Assembly: GCF_030652775.1 (NCBI RefSeq)
Contig: NZ_JAUSPS010000049.1
Location: forward strand, 20,373 to 84,372
Reading direction: 5' to 3'
From: Acetobacterium sp.
GTDB lineage: Bacteria > Bacillota > Clostridia > Eubacteriales > Eubacteriaceae
DNA length: 64,000 nt
Within the stretch, counting starts at the first letter, position 1. Every line of letters starts with the position of its first letter. The position numbers were made by a program, and so were the translations under genes. Below the pieces are notes generated by a model that did not search any database, was not told the DNA's origin, and saw only the letters and a program-made list of their open reading frames with translations. Positions 1 to 8,130 of the stretch are shown piece after piece.

Positions 1-407
1 CAACCCAGAGAACCGAAACAGGACGCCTGTGGCTGGGTCAGGTTCTCGGTTTTAAGAACTTTATTGAAAAAGCCGAAAAGGATCGGATTCTGGCTCTGGT
101 CAACGAGAATCCTCAGTATTTTTTCAATATTTTGCCCTATGCCTATGTGTTGGGAGTGACAGATAAGTGGGCCAAGAATTTTGAGTCCATTGCCATCGAA
201 CAGCCCAGCTGGTATTATGGCACCACATACGGCAATAATTTCACTTCCCTATTGTTCGTTTCAAGTTTAACACGAAGTATGAACAGTATCGCATCAGATA
301 TCATTGTTCCACCTAACTCCGGATCTGGTGGATCCGGCGGTGGCGGATTTTCCGGCGGCGGATTCTCCGGTGGTGGTGGCGGTGGTGGTGGCGTCGGTGG
401 CTGGTAA
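1..407 (+). CDS. DUF2207-type predicted membrane protein, C-terminal part (partial)
   Basis: The reading frame is open from base 3 to the stop at 405-407, so the gene starts outside the window. The visible 134 residues contain a globular segment (TQRTETGRLWLGQVLGFKNF, then a stretch around NPQYFFNILPYAYVLGVTDKW). They end in a long glycine/serine-rich tail with Phe and a final Gly-Trp. This is the usual C-terminal layout of DUF2207 predicted membrane proteins, which carry a soluble domain after transmembrane helices and finish in a Gly-rich tail. No biochemical role is established for the family. The family call is from pattern recognition. A bidirectional terminator follows. Confidence 0.7.
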   Translation, partial: TQRTETGRLWLGQVLGFKNFIEKAEKDRILALVNENPQYFFNILPYAYVLGVTDKWAKNFESIAIEQPSWYYGTTYGNNFTSLLFVSSLTRSMNSIASDIIVPPNSGSGGSGGGGFSGGGFSGGGGGGGGVGGW

Positions 408-493
408 TTGCCATTCCCCCGACATCGTAACCGACTGAATTTACAATCCGCTAAGTTGACCCTTTTACTCAACATCAGCATCTCATCAAATAT

Positions 494-527
494 AAAACGC
501 CGGATCATTTTTATGATCCGGCGTTTT
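494..527. terminator. Bidirectional rho-independent terminator
   Basis: A 15-bp perfect stem (494-508 with 513-527) encloses a TTTT loop. It has A-rich and T-rich flanks, so it can end transcription from both sides. It separates the DUF2207 gene from the convergent SorC regulator. Confidence 0.85.
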
Positions 528-541
528 ATCCAGTTTCCGCA

Positions 542-1474
542 CTAAACACTTTTGTTTTCGGCCATTTGTTTAATAATTTCGCTTGCCAGGGTTTCGGTGA
601 TAACCAGATGTTTGAAATATCCGGTTTTTAAGCCACTGATCACTGAATCAACGTTGGCCTCCTGAGGTACAAAGCCGATAACATCTCTGACCCGGGCTAA
701 CAGATTTAGGGGAATTTGAATCGCATAGTCATCATCACCCTGAATCAACTCCCCTTGAGGATTAAAAAAATACGAGAGCAAACATCCAACTGCTTTTTCT
801 TCGATCAGTGTTCTTCCAAACCGCTGGGCTGAACCATGGTCCGGCACTGAGGGAAAGCTTCCCAAGGTTATCAATGCCGTTGTAGTTCTTTTCCAATAAT
901 CTTCAATTCGCTTAAAATCATCCGACGCCATCACGCGAACCTGCTCCTCCGCTGTGGTGGGAATAGCCGGGCAATTCAGGAATTCACCTTTACAACCACT
1001 TTTCTGTGAAAGCTCTTTAACCAGATCATCCGGGTGGTAACCCCGTTGGGGTGCCGTAGTTGCACCGATCAGCGGGCAGATTATTCCGCCGTTAATGCCC
1101 TCATCGTTTTGTTGGGGCAACGCATCAATAATTTTATCCATATTATAACCCCAGCCCAACCCCAATATCTTTGTTTTGGGTAGAAAATCCAGCAGCACAT
1201 CAGCGCCGATTTGATAAAGATCATCCGGTAATGTAACCACACGACAGCTTTTCAGGTTAAAATGGTGGCATAATTCATGTCTTATTCCCCTGATGGTGCG
1301 ATGATATGAAAGAACATCGATCTTAACAATTCCTGCTTTTCTGGCCTTATTTAAAAGGTAACTGACTGCCGGACGGGATATATCTAAATCACTGGCGATT
1401 TCAGACTGGGTTTTATTTTCCTCATAATATAATTGCGAAACATGTATCAAACGACACAATTCTTTTTCTTTCAA
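542..1474 (-). CDS. SorC/DeoR-type sugar-binding transcriptional regulator (copy 1)
   Basis: This is a DNA-binding regulator of the SorC family, to which LsrR, DeoR of Bacillus and CggR belong. An N-terminal helix-turn-helix (EIASDLDISRPAVSYLLNKA, about residues 25-44) is followed by a phosphosugar-binding domain of about 250 residues. It aligns along its whole length with the second SorC protein at 9699-10616. The start chosen is the TTG at 1474. It has GAGG at good spacing and gives the same Lys-Glu-Lys-Glu-Leu start as the paralogue; a GTG at 1483 would overlap the ribosome binding site. It is likely autoregulated and may control the nearby dhaK. The ligand is unknown; for this family it is normally a phosphorylated sugar or ketose. 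Confidence 0.85.
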   Translation of the reverse strand: MKEKELCRLIHVSQLYYEENKTQSEIASDLDISRPAVSYLLNKARKAGIVKIDVLSYHRTIRGIRHELCHHFNLKSCRVVTLPDDLYQIGADVLLDFLPKTKILGLGWGYNMDKIIDALPQQNDEGINGGIICPLIGATTAPQRGYHPDDLVKELSQKSGCKGEFLNCPAIPTTAEEQVRVMASDDFKRIEDYWKRTTTALITLGSFPSVPDHGSAQRFGRTLIEEKAVGCLLSYFFNPQGELIQGDDDYAIQIPLNLLARVRDVIGFVPQEANVDSVISGLKTGYFKHLVITETLASEIIKQMAENKSV

Positions 1475-1511
1475 CAAAATCACCTCATCCTAACGCTTTA
1501 AATGCCTGTAT

Positions 1512-1540
1512 AATATATCGCATCTGCGGGCTTTTGTCAA
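1512..1540 (-). promoter_or_regulatory. Predicted sigma-A promoter of SorC regulator 1
   Basis: On the minus strand TTGACA is followed by 17 nt and TATATT. The arrangement is the same as in front of the second SorC gene (10660-10688). Confidence 0.65.
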
Positions 1541-1592
1541 TTTTGAATACCTCAATTTCAGACCTTCTTGCTGGCTAGGTTTTCATAGTTTT

Positions 1593-2453
1593 TTAGTCCA
1601 AGGGAATCAGGATCGTGCATTTAAATCGGTCATCAAGAATCTGAGTGACCATGTTACCTTCGTAGTTTTTTAAAACCTGTTTTACATTAGAAATGCCGTA
1701 ACCACTTTGTTCCTCATCAATTCGTTTGCTGCTAACCATGTTGTTCCCCGATTTTTGGATGGTCTTTTCATCAATGGTGTTCTCAATGTCAATGAGCAGA
1801 CTCTCCCGCTTGTAGTACATATTAAACTTGATTATTTTATCCTGATCCTGTCGTGAATCCCGCAAACAGCCCTCAATGGCATTGTCCAGGACATTCCCTA
1901 GAATGATGGATAGATCAATGCTGTTCATTTTCAGGTTTTCCGGGATGGCAATGTAATGGACAAAATTAATCTTATTGTCAGCGGCAACCTTGATTTTATA
2001 ATTCAACAGGGCATCCACCACATTATTTCCCGATCGATTATGATCCACCGCATTCTGAAGCAATTCATGGAATTGAAGTAAATAATCCTCAATTTCATCG
2101 CAGGCCTGATTTTTGATTAAATACTGCATGGTGATGACATGGTTGTTCATATCATGCCATAATCCTCTCACCTGATAATTTTTTTCGAGCATTTCTTTAT
2201 AGTGTTTCTGTTGGAGCTCCAGCTGAATATTAACATTCTTGTATTCATTTATATTTTTGGATTCATGATCCAATACTTTTAAGATAACAAAAATAACTAC
2301 ATTAATGTATACCAGGGCACCCAAAGAAGCGATTCCAACTAAATGCCTACCTGCGACATGAACATCAATAAAATAAAGGTTCAAACCAACAATTAAACTG
2401 ATAACTGGAATACTTAAAAGGACAATGTTCCGAATGACTAACGAAGTTTTCAT
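1593..2453 (-). CDS. AgrC-like sensor histidine kinase (GHKL)
   Basis: This is a 286-residue membrane histidine kinase of the AgrC/HPK10 type. Only two membrane helices are seen (about residues 8-28 and 35-58), far fewer than in peptide-sensing AgrC, so the sensor part is short. A coiled segment leads to the phosphoacceptor motif WHDMNNH (around residue 100). The ATPase domain shows the N box (GNVLDNAIEG) and a Gly-rich box near GYGISNVKQVL. The start overlaps the stop of the upstream response regulator gene by four bases, so the two are translationally coupled. No agrB, agrD or other peptide gene is adjacent. The signal sensed is unknown. Confidence 0.85.
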   Translation of the reverse strand: MKTSLVIRNIVLLSIPVISLIVGLNLYFIDVHVAGRHLVGIASLGALVYINVVIFVILKVLDHESKNINEYKNVNIQLELQQKHYKEMLEKNYQVRGLWHDMNNHVITMQYLIKNQACDEIEDYLLQFHELLQNAVDHNRSGNNVVDALLNYKIKVAADNKINFVHYIAIPENLKMNSIDLSIILGNVLDNAIEGCLRDSRQDQDKIIKFNMYYKRESLLIDIENTIDEKTIQKSGNNMVSSKRIDEEQSGYGISNVKQVLKNYEGNMVTQILDDRFKCTILIPLD

Positions 2454-3163
2454 TCCATCGATCCTACCAAATACCGGGTGAAGGCATCATATACTTTCTG
2501 ATTCCGTTTGGGACTGATTGGTATCATCACGCCATTTTTCAATACCACTGTTTTTGTTTTGATACTTTTGACATTCTTAAGATTAACAATGTAAGATCGA
2601 TGACATAAAACAAAGCGCAATGAATTCAATTCCTTTTCCAAAGCTGAAATCGTGTAGTAATATTCATACTCTGCTTCAAAGGTGGCCACTTTTATCTTTC
2701 TACCGAGACTCTCAAAATATAATATCTCATCACTTTTCAAAAATATTTTTTCATTATTTATTTCGAATTCATAAAAACTGGTCTTTGCTTGGCTAATGTC
2801 ATTTTCCAGCTTTTTTAAAACATGAAATAGTTTTTCTTCCGGAAATGGTTTTAGTAAAAAGTCACTAGCATTAACCGAATAACCTAATACGGCATACTCA
2901 ATTAAAGATGTGGTAATAATAATATGAACCTCATTATCCGTTTTTCTGATCTCATTTGCGATCTCAATACCATCTTCATTATCTAAACACATATCAAGAA
3001 AAATAATATCATAATTAATCCCTTTGTTACTTGCTTCAATGAGTTCATAGCCAAACTGAAATGTGGTTAAATGATAATCCGTTTCAAATGGATATCGCCC
3101 AATCAAATCGACAAGTATATTTTTATGTTGTTCCTCATCTTCGCAAACCGCAATTTTTAACAT
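2450..3163 (-). CDS. LytTR-family response regulator (AgrA/ComE-like)
   Basis: This is a 237-residue response regulator. An N-terminal receiver domain carries acidic residues (CEDEE near residue 8), the phosphorylated Asp in IIFLDMCLDNEDG (about residue 57) and a KP pair near residue 105. The C-terminal LytTR DNA-binding domain spans about residues 130-235. It is transcribed before and coupled to the kinase gene. LytTR proteins bind paired direct repeats about 21 bp apart, and exactly such a repeat lies between this gene and the divergent dhaK (3275-3305). That makes dhaK and possibly this operon its likely targets, which is an inference. Confidence 0.9.
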   Translation of the reverse strand: MLKIAVCEDEEQHKNILVDLIGRYPFETDYHLTTFQFGYELIEASNKGINYDIIFLDMCLDNEDGIEIANEIRKTDNEVHIIITTSLIEYAVLGYSVNASDFLLKPFPEEKLFHVLKKLENDISQAKTSFYEFEINNEKIFLKSDEILYFESLGRKIKVATFEAEYEYYYTISALEKELNSLRFVLCHRSYIVNLKNVKSIKTKTVVLKNGVMIPISPKRNQKVYDAFTRYLVGSME

Positions 3164-3274
3164 TTTTCACCTTTTATTTCAGCCAAAATCATACTTTTCA
3201 ATTGAATTATTATAACGTATAAAAGCCTGTGATACAATCTTTTACGCTTATTTAACCAGTCAGTTTTATTTTTG

Positions 3275-3305
3275 ATGACATCATATTCTGTTTTCATGAC
3301 ATCAT
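3275..3305 (+). promoter_or_regulatory. Candidate LytTR binding site (two direct repeats)
   Basis: ATGACATCAT occurs at 3275-3284 and again at 3296-3305, both preceded by TTT and one further base. The period is 21 bp, two helical turns, which is the spacing used by AgrA/ComE-type LytTR regulators. The second copy ends two bases before the -35 of the dhaK promoter, a position suited to activation. Confidence 0.6.
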
Positions 3306-3307
3306 TA

Positions 3308-3336
3308 TTGTTTTAATCCATAAAATTTGCTAGTAT
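3308..3336 (+). promoter_or_regulatory. Predicted promoter of dhaK copy 1
   Basis: TTGTTT (3308-3313), a 17-nt spacer and TAGTAT (3331-3336). The weak -35 directly abuts the direct repeats, as expected for an activator-dependent promoter. Confidence 0.55.
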
Positions 3337-3364
3337 TAAATGATCCATCCAACCAATTTTAGTT

Positions 3365-3383
3365 CAGTTTACAGTGTAAACTG
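3365..3383. promoter_or_regulatory. Candidate operator palindrome
   Basis: A perfect 9-1-9 palindrome (CAGTTTACA G TGTAAACTG) lies about 30 bp downstream of the predicted -10 and 65 bp before dhaK. Its position would suit a repressor. Which protein binds is not known; the neighbouring SorC regulator is a candidate. Confidence 0.5.
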
Positions 3384-3448
3384 TCTGTTTATGCTGGGAT
3401 TGTGATGGCAATGATTCAAAACAAACTCTGATACTAAAAGGAACCGAC

Positions 3449-4447
3449 ATGACTCTGAAAAAGTTTATTAATAAACCAGAAAACATCACCTCTGAATTAC
3501 TTGAAGGTCTGGCTCTTGCCAATCCATTAATTCTGGAGGTAAGGCCTAACAATCTCGTTGTCAACAAAGGGCTCAAAACTGCCAGCCGCGTCACCATCGT
3601 TACCCTGGGGGGATCCGGTCATGAACCAGCACTGGAAGGCTTTGTTGGTGAAGGCATGATCGATATTGCCGTAGTTGGTGATGTTTTTGCTGCGCCTGGT
3701 TATAAAGCGGTTCTTGAAGCGCTACGGCTTGCTGACAAAGGCAAGGGAATTCTGTTAGTTGTTTTGAACCATGCTGGCGATATGCTGGCTGGAACCCGAA
3801 CCATGGAAGAAGCCCGCAAAGCTGGCATTAATGTATCCATGGTTGTTACCCAGGAAGATGTGGCCTTCGCTCCTCGTTCAGAGGCACACCGACGTCGGGG
3901 CCTGATGGGATGCGTGCCTCTGTATAAAATCGTTGGTGCTGCTGCCGCCCAAGGAAAATCGCTCTACGAAGTAACCGCCATTGCTCAGGATTTTGCAGAT
4001 AACATGGCAACCATTGCGGTGGCCTGTAAAACTGCCACCCATCCCCAGAATGGTTCGGCTTTTGCCGTACTCGGGAATGACGAAATGGAGATTGGAGTGG
4101 GTCAGCATGGCGAAGGCGGTGGTAGCCGTCAAGAAATGAAAAATGCCGATGAAACTGCCATCCTTATGTCAGATTTGCTTATTGCTGATTTAAATCTCTG
4201 TACTGGCGAGGAAATCATGGTCATTGTCAATGGCACCGGTTCCACAACCATCATGGAGATGCTGATTATTTTCAGATGCGTTCACAAATATTTAAGTGCC
4301 AAAGGGATCAAAATTGTGGCAAATTGGGTTGAAGAAGTTCTGACCGTACAGGAACAAGCCGGATTTCAATTATTTTTTGCCCGCATGAATGCTCAGAACC
4401 TCTGGTTTTGGAACGCAACGGCACGAACACCTTACTTAGTGCGATGA
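3449..4447 (+). CDS. dhaK: Dihydroxyacetone kinase-like subunit DhaK (copy 1, orphan)
   Basis: This is a 332-residue substrate-binding subunit of a dihydroxyacetone-type kinase. The His that forms a hemiaminal with the ketose is seen in GQHGEGG (His220). The active-site His and Asp are seen in GGSGHEP (His58) and NHAGD (Asp111). The position matching Lys104 of the E. coli protein is Leu106, and the same change is in copy 2, so the substrate may not be dihydroxyacetone itself. No dhaL or dhaM is adjacent; it would need the DhaL of the second locus (10821-11447). The ribosome binding site AAAGGA precedes the ATG. It is closely similar to copy 2, roughly three quarters identical by eye. It is probably under control of the divergent LytTR system. 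Confidence 0.85.
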   Translation: MTLKKFINKPENITSELLEGLALANPLILEVRPNNLVVNKGLKTASRVTIVTLGGSGHEPALEGFVGEGMIDIAVVGDVFAAPGYKAVLEALRLADKGKGILLVVLNHAGDMLAGTRTMEEARKAGINVSMVVTQEDVAFAPRSEAHRRRGLMGCVPLYKIVGAAAAQGKSLYEVTAIAQDFADNMATIAVACKTATHPQNGSAFAVLGNDEMEIGVGQHGEGGGSRQEMKNADETAILMSDLLIADLNLCTGEEIMVIVNGTGSTTIMEMLIIFRCVHKYLSAKGIKIVANWVEEVLTVQEQAGFQLFFARMNAQNLWFWNATARTPYLVR

Positions 4448-4512
4448 TTGAACAAATTTTTAATAAATCTCATTTCTTGCCTGCACCTCTGATTCGAAAT
4501 ACCGTAATAAAA

Positions 4513-4554
4513 AAAACAGCAGCCAATCTAAAGGTGATTGGTTGCTGTTTTCTT
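4513..4554 (+). terminator. Terminator of dhaK copy 1
   Basis: A 16-bp stem (4513-4528 with 4536-4551) with a 7-nt loop is followed by a T-rich stretch. Confidence 0.85.
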
Positions 4555-4650
4555 TTCTATGAAACTAATTATTTCACTATTGGTCTTTATCCCTGGTGAA
4601 ATAAAAACAAAACTACTGGTCTGAAATGACCCGATTAATTAAGTCTTTTA

Positions 4651-5280
4651 TTATTGACACAATTCTATCGCCAGTGTCGCAGCTCCCCCGGCATCTTTAG
4701 CATAAGCATCACATCCAGTACGATCACTGAATTCCTGAGTAATAGGTGCCCCACCGATCATGATTTTTACCTGATCCCGGATCCCAGCGTCCTCAAACGC
4801 TTTAATAATTTTAGGAACTTCTGGCATTGTCGTGGTCAGTAGTGCTGAACAGGCGACAATGTCAGCTTTATTTGCAATGGCGGCTTCCACAAATATTTCA
4901 GCAGGCACATCAACGCCGATATCAATCACCTTCAGGCCCCGGCCTTCCAGGAGCATCCCAACCAGATTTTTTCCGATATCATGCATATCTCCCTGGACGC
5001 TGCCAAGAACAACGGTACCAAGGGATTTAGCATCCTGATCCGTCAACAGCGGCTTTAATACTTTCGAACCCTCCATCATCGCATGACAAGAACAGAGAAC
5101 TTCCGGAATATAGAGTTCGTCCCGACTAAATTCATCACCTACAATAGCCATCCCTGCCATCATGGCATCGAGGACTTCCTGGGGAGTTATTCCGGCATCG
5201 ATAGCCTCCTGGACCAGTCCAGGCATGGCAAATTCATCACCATCATACAATGTTTCTGATATTTTCTTTAACATTTCCAT
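4651..5280 (-). CDS. Corrinoid (cobalamin-binding) methyl-carrier protein
   Basis: This is a 209-residue MtaC/MtbC-type protein that carries the methyl group on a cobamide between two methyltransferases. An N-terminal helical cap domain (about residues 1-85) precedes the B12-binding Rossmann domain. That domain shows the lower-ligand motif DMHDIG (Asp98, His100, Gly103), then CSALLTT and the IGGAPI segment. The start used is the ATG at 5280, with GGGAGG seven bases upstream; the frame extends to 5334 but without a ribosome binding site. It lies 13 bp downstream of the UroD-type methyltransferase, which must be its partner. No corrinoid-activating ATPase or second methyltransferase is seen here. 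Confidence 0.9.
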   Translation of the reverse strand: MEMLKKISETLYDGDEFAMPGLVQEAIDAGITPQEVLDAMMAGMAIVGDEFSRDELYIPEVLCSCHAMMEGSKVLKPLLTDQDAKSLGTVVLGSVQGDMHDIGKNLVGMLLEGRGLKVIDIGVDVPAEIFVEAAIANKADIVACSALLTTTMPEVPKIIKAFEDAGIRDQVKIMIGGAPITQEFSDRTGCDAYAKDAGGAATLAIELCQ

Positions 5281-5293
5281 TTTAATTCCTCCC

Positions 5294-6445
5294 TTACTCC
5301 AGGTTAATGGGATAGTTTCCATATTCGCAAACACATTTTACCATGTGCACCAGTTTTTCCGCACTCACATCGCCCTGAACGTTATGAGCCGGCGCCAATA
5401 AAAATCCCCCGCCGGGAGCCAAGGCTTTAATCGCATCTTGCACCTCTCGGGTGACATCGTCGATTGTTCCAAAGGGCAAAATATTTTGAATGTCGATGTT
5501 GCCATGAAAAACGATATCCTTTCCAAAAGCTTCTTTTAATTCGTAGCGATTCATATCCTTTGCCGCAGGTTGCACCGGATCAAGGATATCCACTCCGCAT
5601 TCAATTATATCCGAAATAAAAGGTCTGACCGATCCGCAGGTATGCAACATAATTTTTGCTTCTGGATTGTATAGGTGTAGTGTTTTTTTTGCATGCTCCC
5701 AAAGTTCCTTAAGATGAGGTTTAACCACCTTTCTAAAGGTTTTTGGAGAAAGCAACGGACGATCCTGCATTCCCAAGTCCTCGCCGCTGAGTCTTAAAAT
5801 ATCAACGTATTCTCCGACCTCGGCCATAATCACCTCGTTAGTCCGCTTTTGAATCTGACAGATTTTATCCATCAGGGCATGAGCGAATTCCTGATTGTTG
5901 ATGATATCACGGTACCACTGTTCATGACCCCGCATATAGGTTGCCAATTCAAATACGGCCCCCGCAAATTTGGCTAAAATTGCTAAATCGGTAGTTTCCC
6001 TAACTTCTTTCATTTCTTCCATTAATCCAGCATAGCGTTTGGGATCTTCGGGATCAGGCCAAACATAGGTTTCGAGATCCTCAATCGTGGCATGAGCCAG
6101 CGGCGGATTAACCAGTTCAAAGTAGAAATGGCCGCCATCAATGGCTGTTTTTTTCCAATAGCATCCCCATTCATCGGTGAAGCTGCCGTCATCAAAACTT
6201 TTACTATGAATGGAGTTCCCAGAACGTGGGGATATATAATACATGTCGATTCCCAATTTTTTTATCATTTCAATGGGCATCTGTACCTCGGTCCAGCGTC
6301 CCATCCGGGGCGTCTCGGGAAGGTGCATCATATCCAAAACTTTTTTCATATCCCGGTATACATCGATGGTCAGTACCATGTCCACCGGTACTCGATCCGG
6401 TTCTTTGTGATTGACTGCTGTCATGACTCTTTCTCGTGAATTCAT
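5294..6445 (-). CDS. UroD-superfamily methyltransferase (corrinoid-dependent methyltransferase I type)
   Basis: This is a 383-residue protein of the uroporphyrinogen decarboxylase superfamily. Members paired with corrinoid proteins move methyl groups in acetogens and methanogens (MtaA/MtbA and O-demethylase-like systems). The zinc-ligand motif HTC is seen at residues 268-270. The third ligand position, Cys in MtaA-like enzymes, appears to be Ala-His (353-354) in APAHN, judged by eye. The gene directly precedes the corrinoid protein gene and the two form an operon. True UroD is unlikely because there is no heme gene context. The methyl donor (methoxy aromatic, methylamine, glycol or other) cannot be read from the sequence. 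Confidence 0.85.
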   Translation of the reverse strand: MNSRERVMTAVNHKEPDRVPVDMVLTIDVYRDMKKVLDMMHLPETPRMGRWTEVQMPIEMIKKLGIDMYYISPRSGNSIHSKSFDDGSFTDEWGCYWKKTAIDGGHFYFELVNPPLAHATIEDLETYVWPDPEDPKRYAGLMEEMKEVRETTDLAILAKFAGAVFELATYMRGHEQWYRDIINNQEFAHALMDKICQIQKRTNEVIMAEVGEYVDILRLSGEDLGMQDRPLLSPKTFRKVVKPHLKELWEHAKKTLHLYNPEAKIMLHTCGSVRPFISDIIECGVDILDPVQPAAKDMNRYELKEAFGKDIVFHGNIDIQNILPFGTIDDVTREVQDAIKALAPGGGFLLAPAHNVQGDVSAEKLVHMVKCVCEYGNYPINLE

Positions 6446-6525
6446 TTTATACCTCCCTATTCAAAATCATCGCAATGATTAAATTCATTTACGATGCTAT
6501 CCATATCTTTGTTGTTAGTTTTCAT

Positions 6526-6561
6526 AACCAGAAGAAATCACAATCCAAATCTCTTCTGGTT
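6526..6561 (-). terminator. Possible terminator/attenuator between the FGGY kinase and the methyltransferase
   Basis: A 10-bp stem (6526-6535 with 6552-6561) lies in the 197-bp gap after the FGGY kinase. It has no clear U-tract on the minus strand, so termination may be weak or the hairpin may stabilise the mRNA. Confidence 0.4.
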
Positions 6562-6642
6562 CATGGCAACAGACAACAAGCTCGGGCACTTTCACAATTG
6601 CATATACTTTAGCGATTTATCATTATACTGTTATGAATTAGC

Positions 6643-8130
6643 CTAATAATTCCAATTCATTGATCGTTTAATAGCTTCCTGCCATCCAGCATAGGCTTTG
6701 CTTCTTTTTTCTGCCGCTATTTCCGGGATGAAGCTGGCTTCAATGGTGAGCGCTGCATCAAAATCGGCTTCTTTCCATAGACCGACGTAGAGTCCGGCCA
6801 TTTCAGCAGCACCTAAACTGGTTGCTTCCACTGAGAACGGTCGATCTACCTGAACATCCATCATATCGGCCATCATTTGCGCCAGCAAGTTATTTTTCGA
6901 GGCCCCACCGTCAATCCGGATGGTTTTCATTTTAATACCGGCTTCATTAGCCACAACGTCCATAATATCTTTAAGTCTAAAGGCGATACCTTCCAATGTG
7001 GCTCTGACCAGATGGGCTTTTTTCGTCCCACGAGTGATTCCAAAAATAGTGCCTCGGGCATAAGGATCATGATAAGGGGCGCTCAATCCAGTCAGTGCCG
7101 GAACAAAGTATACCCCGTTCGTATCTTCAACTGAGCGAGCCAGATCTTCGGTTTCGCTGGACTCGGCAATCACTTCCAACCCGTCTCTTAACCATTGCAC
7201 GGCGGAACCGGTAACAGATTCATAACCTTCTAGAGCATATGTCATCACATCTCCGAGTTTCCAGGCAATGACCGTGTTAAGACCCTGGTCGGAAACCACA
7301 CATTCTGTGCCAACGTTGATATCTAAAAATGAACCGGTACCATTGGTGATTTTTCCGGTCCCTGCAGTACGGCATCCCTGGGCAAATAATGCGGCATGCT
7401 GATCGGCAATAACACCGGTAATCGGAATTTCCGCACCCAGAATATCTTTTTGTGAAACCCCATAGTCCCCTGAATCTGTGATAATTTCCGGAAATATTTT
7501 TCGATCGATTCCCAGATAAGTTAAGAATTCGTCATACCATTCTCCGGTTCTTAAATCTAGGCTCCCCATAACCGAAGCATTAGAATAACTGACGGCATGT
7601 TTTTTTCCACCCGTTAACTTCCAAATGAGCCAGGTATCGATGGTGCCAAAAAGAGCTTCTCCGGCTTCAATTTTTTCTTTGATCATGGGAACATTGTTAA
7701 TATACCAATTCAGCATCATTGACGAATATACCGGTCCTAAAGTCCAGCCGGTCGTCTTTCGCACTTTTTCGCCCCAGTCTCCAGCATTGAGTTCCTGACA
7801 GAATGCTGCGGTTCTCGTATCCTGCCAAACGATTGCATTATGTAAGGGTTCTCCGGTTTCCTTGTCCCACACCAGACAGGTAGCCCGCTGATTGGTAATC
7901 CCGATACAGGCAATTTCTTCAGGCGAAATCATGGCCTCGCCAATGGCTTTTTTACACATTGCCACACTTTTTTCATAAATTTCCATTGCGTCATGCTCAA
8001 CCTTGTCTTCGCTTGGGGTGTACTGTGTGAATTCCTCATAACTCTGAGCAACAATTTGCAATTTTTCATTGAAAATCAAAGCTCGGGTGCCGGTGGTTCC
8101 TTCATCAATAACGAGTACATACTTTTTCAT
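6643..8130 (-). CDS. FGGY-family carbohydrate kinase, glycerol kinase-like
   Basis: This is a 495-residue kinase with the full FGGY fold and strong similarity to GlpK: N-terminal DEGTTGTRA phosphate loop, IVWQDTRT, GTGSFL, SAPYHDPYARG and a C-terminal GGAS region. Several glycerol contacts of E. coli GlpK differ. In NQRATCLVW the Glu after Arg82 is Ala83. In the segment matching DPYF the Tyr position is shifted (GPVYS). The catalytic Asp in ADQHAAL is kept. The substrate could therefore be another polyol. The start is the ATG at 8130 with AAAGGAG upstream; an in-frame ATG at 8151 has no ribosome binding site. The DeoR gene upstream is a GlpR-like candidate regulator. Confidence 0.8.
   Translation of the reverse strand: MKKYVLVIDEGTTGTRALIFNEKLQIVAQSYEEFTQYTPSEDKVEHDAMEIYEKSVAMCKKAIGEAMISPEEIACIGITNQRATCLVWDKETGEPLHNAIVWQDTRTAAFCQELNAGDWGEKVRKTTGWTLGPVYSSMMLNWYINNVPMIKEKIEAGEALFGTIDTWLIWKLTGGKKHAVSYSNASVMGSLDLRTGEWYDEFLTYLGIDRKIFPEIITDSGDYGVSQKDILGAEIPITGVIADQHAALFAQGCRTAGTGKITNGTGSFLDINVGTECVVSDQGLNTVIAWKLGDVMTYALEGYESVTGSAVQWLRDGLEVIAESSETEDLARSVEDTNGVYFVPALTGLSAPYHDPYARGTIFGITRGTKKAHLVRATLEGIAFRLKDIMDVVANEAGIKMKTIRIDGGASKNNLLAQMMADMMDVQVDRPFSVEATSLGAAEMAGLYVGLWKEADFDAALTIEASFIPEIAAEKRSKAYAGWQEAIKRSMNWNY

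Noticed and set aside
215..508. Proline-rich frame opposite the DUF2207 tail
   Set aside because: It is the complement of the glycine-rich tail and overlaps the terminator.
1593..3163. Complete agr quorum-sensing locus
   Set aside because: No agrB protease or agrD peptide frame was found on either side, and the kinase lacks the multi-helix sensor.
4408..4599. 63-residue frame over the end of dhaK copy 1
   Set aside because: It overlaps dhaK and runs through the dhaK terminator hairpin.
5294..6445. Uroporphyrinogen decarboxylase of heme synthesis
   Set aside because: Partner corrinoid gene and methyltransferase-like HTC zinc motif; no heme genes nearby.
6643..8130. FGGY kinase as the missing LsrK
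   Set aside because: Its motifs are far closer to GlpK than to LsrK, and it is regulated and placed separately from the lsrF operon.
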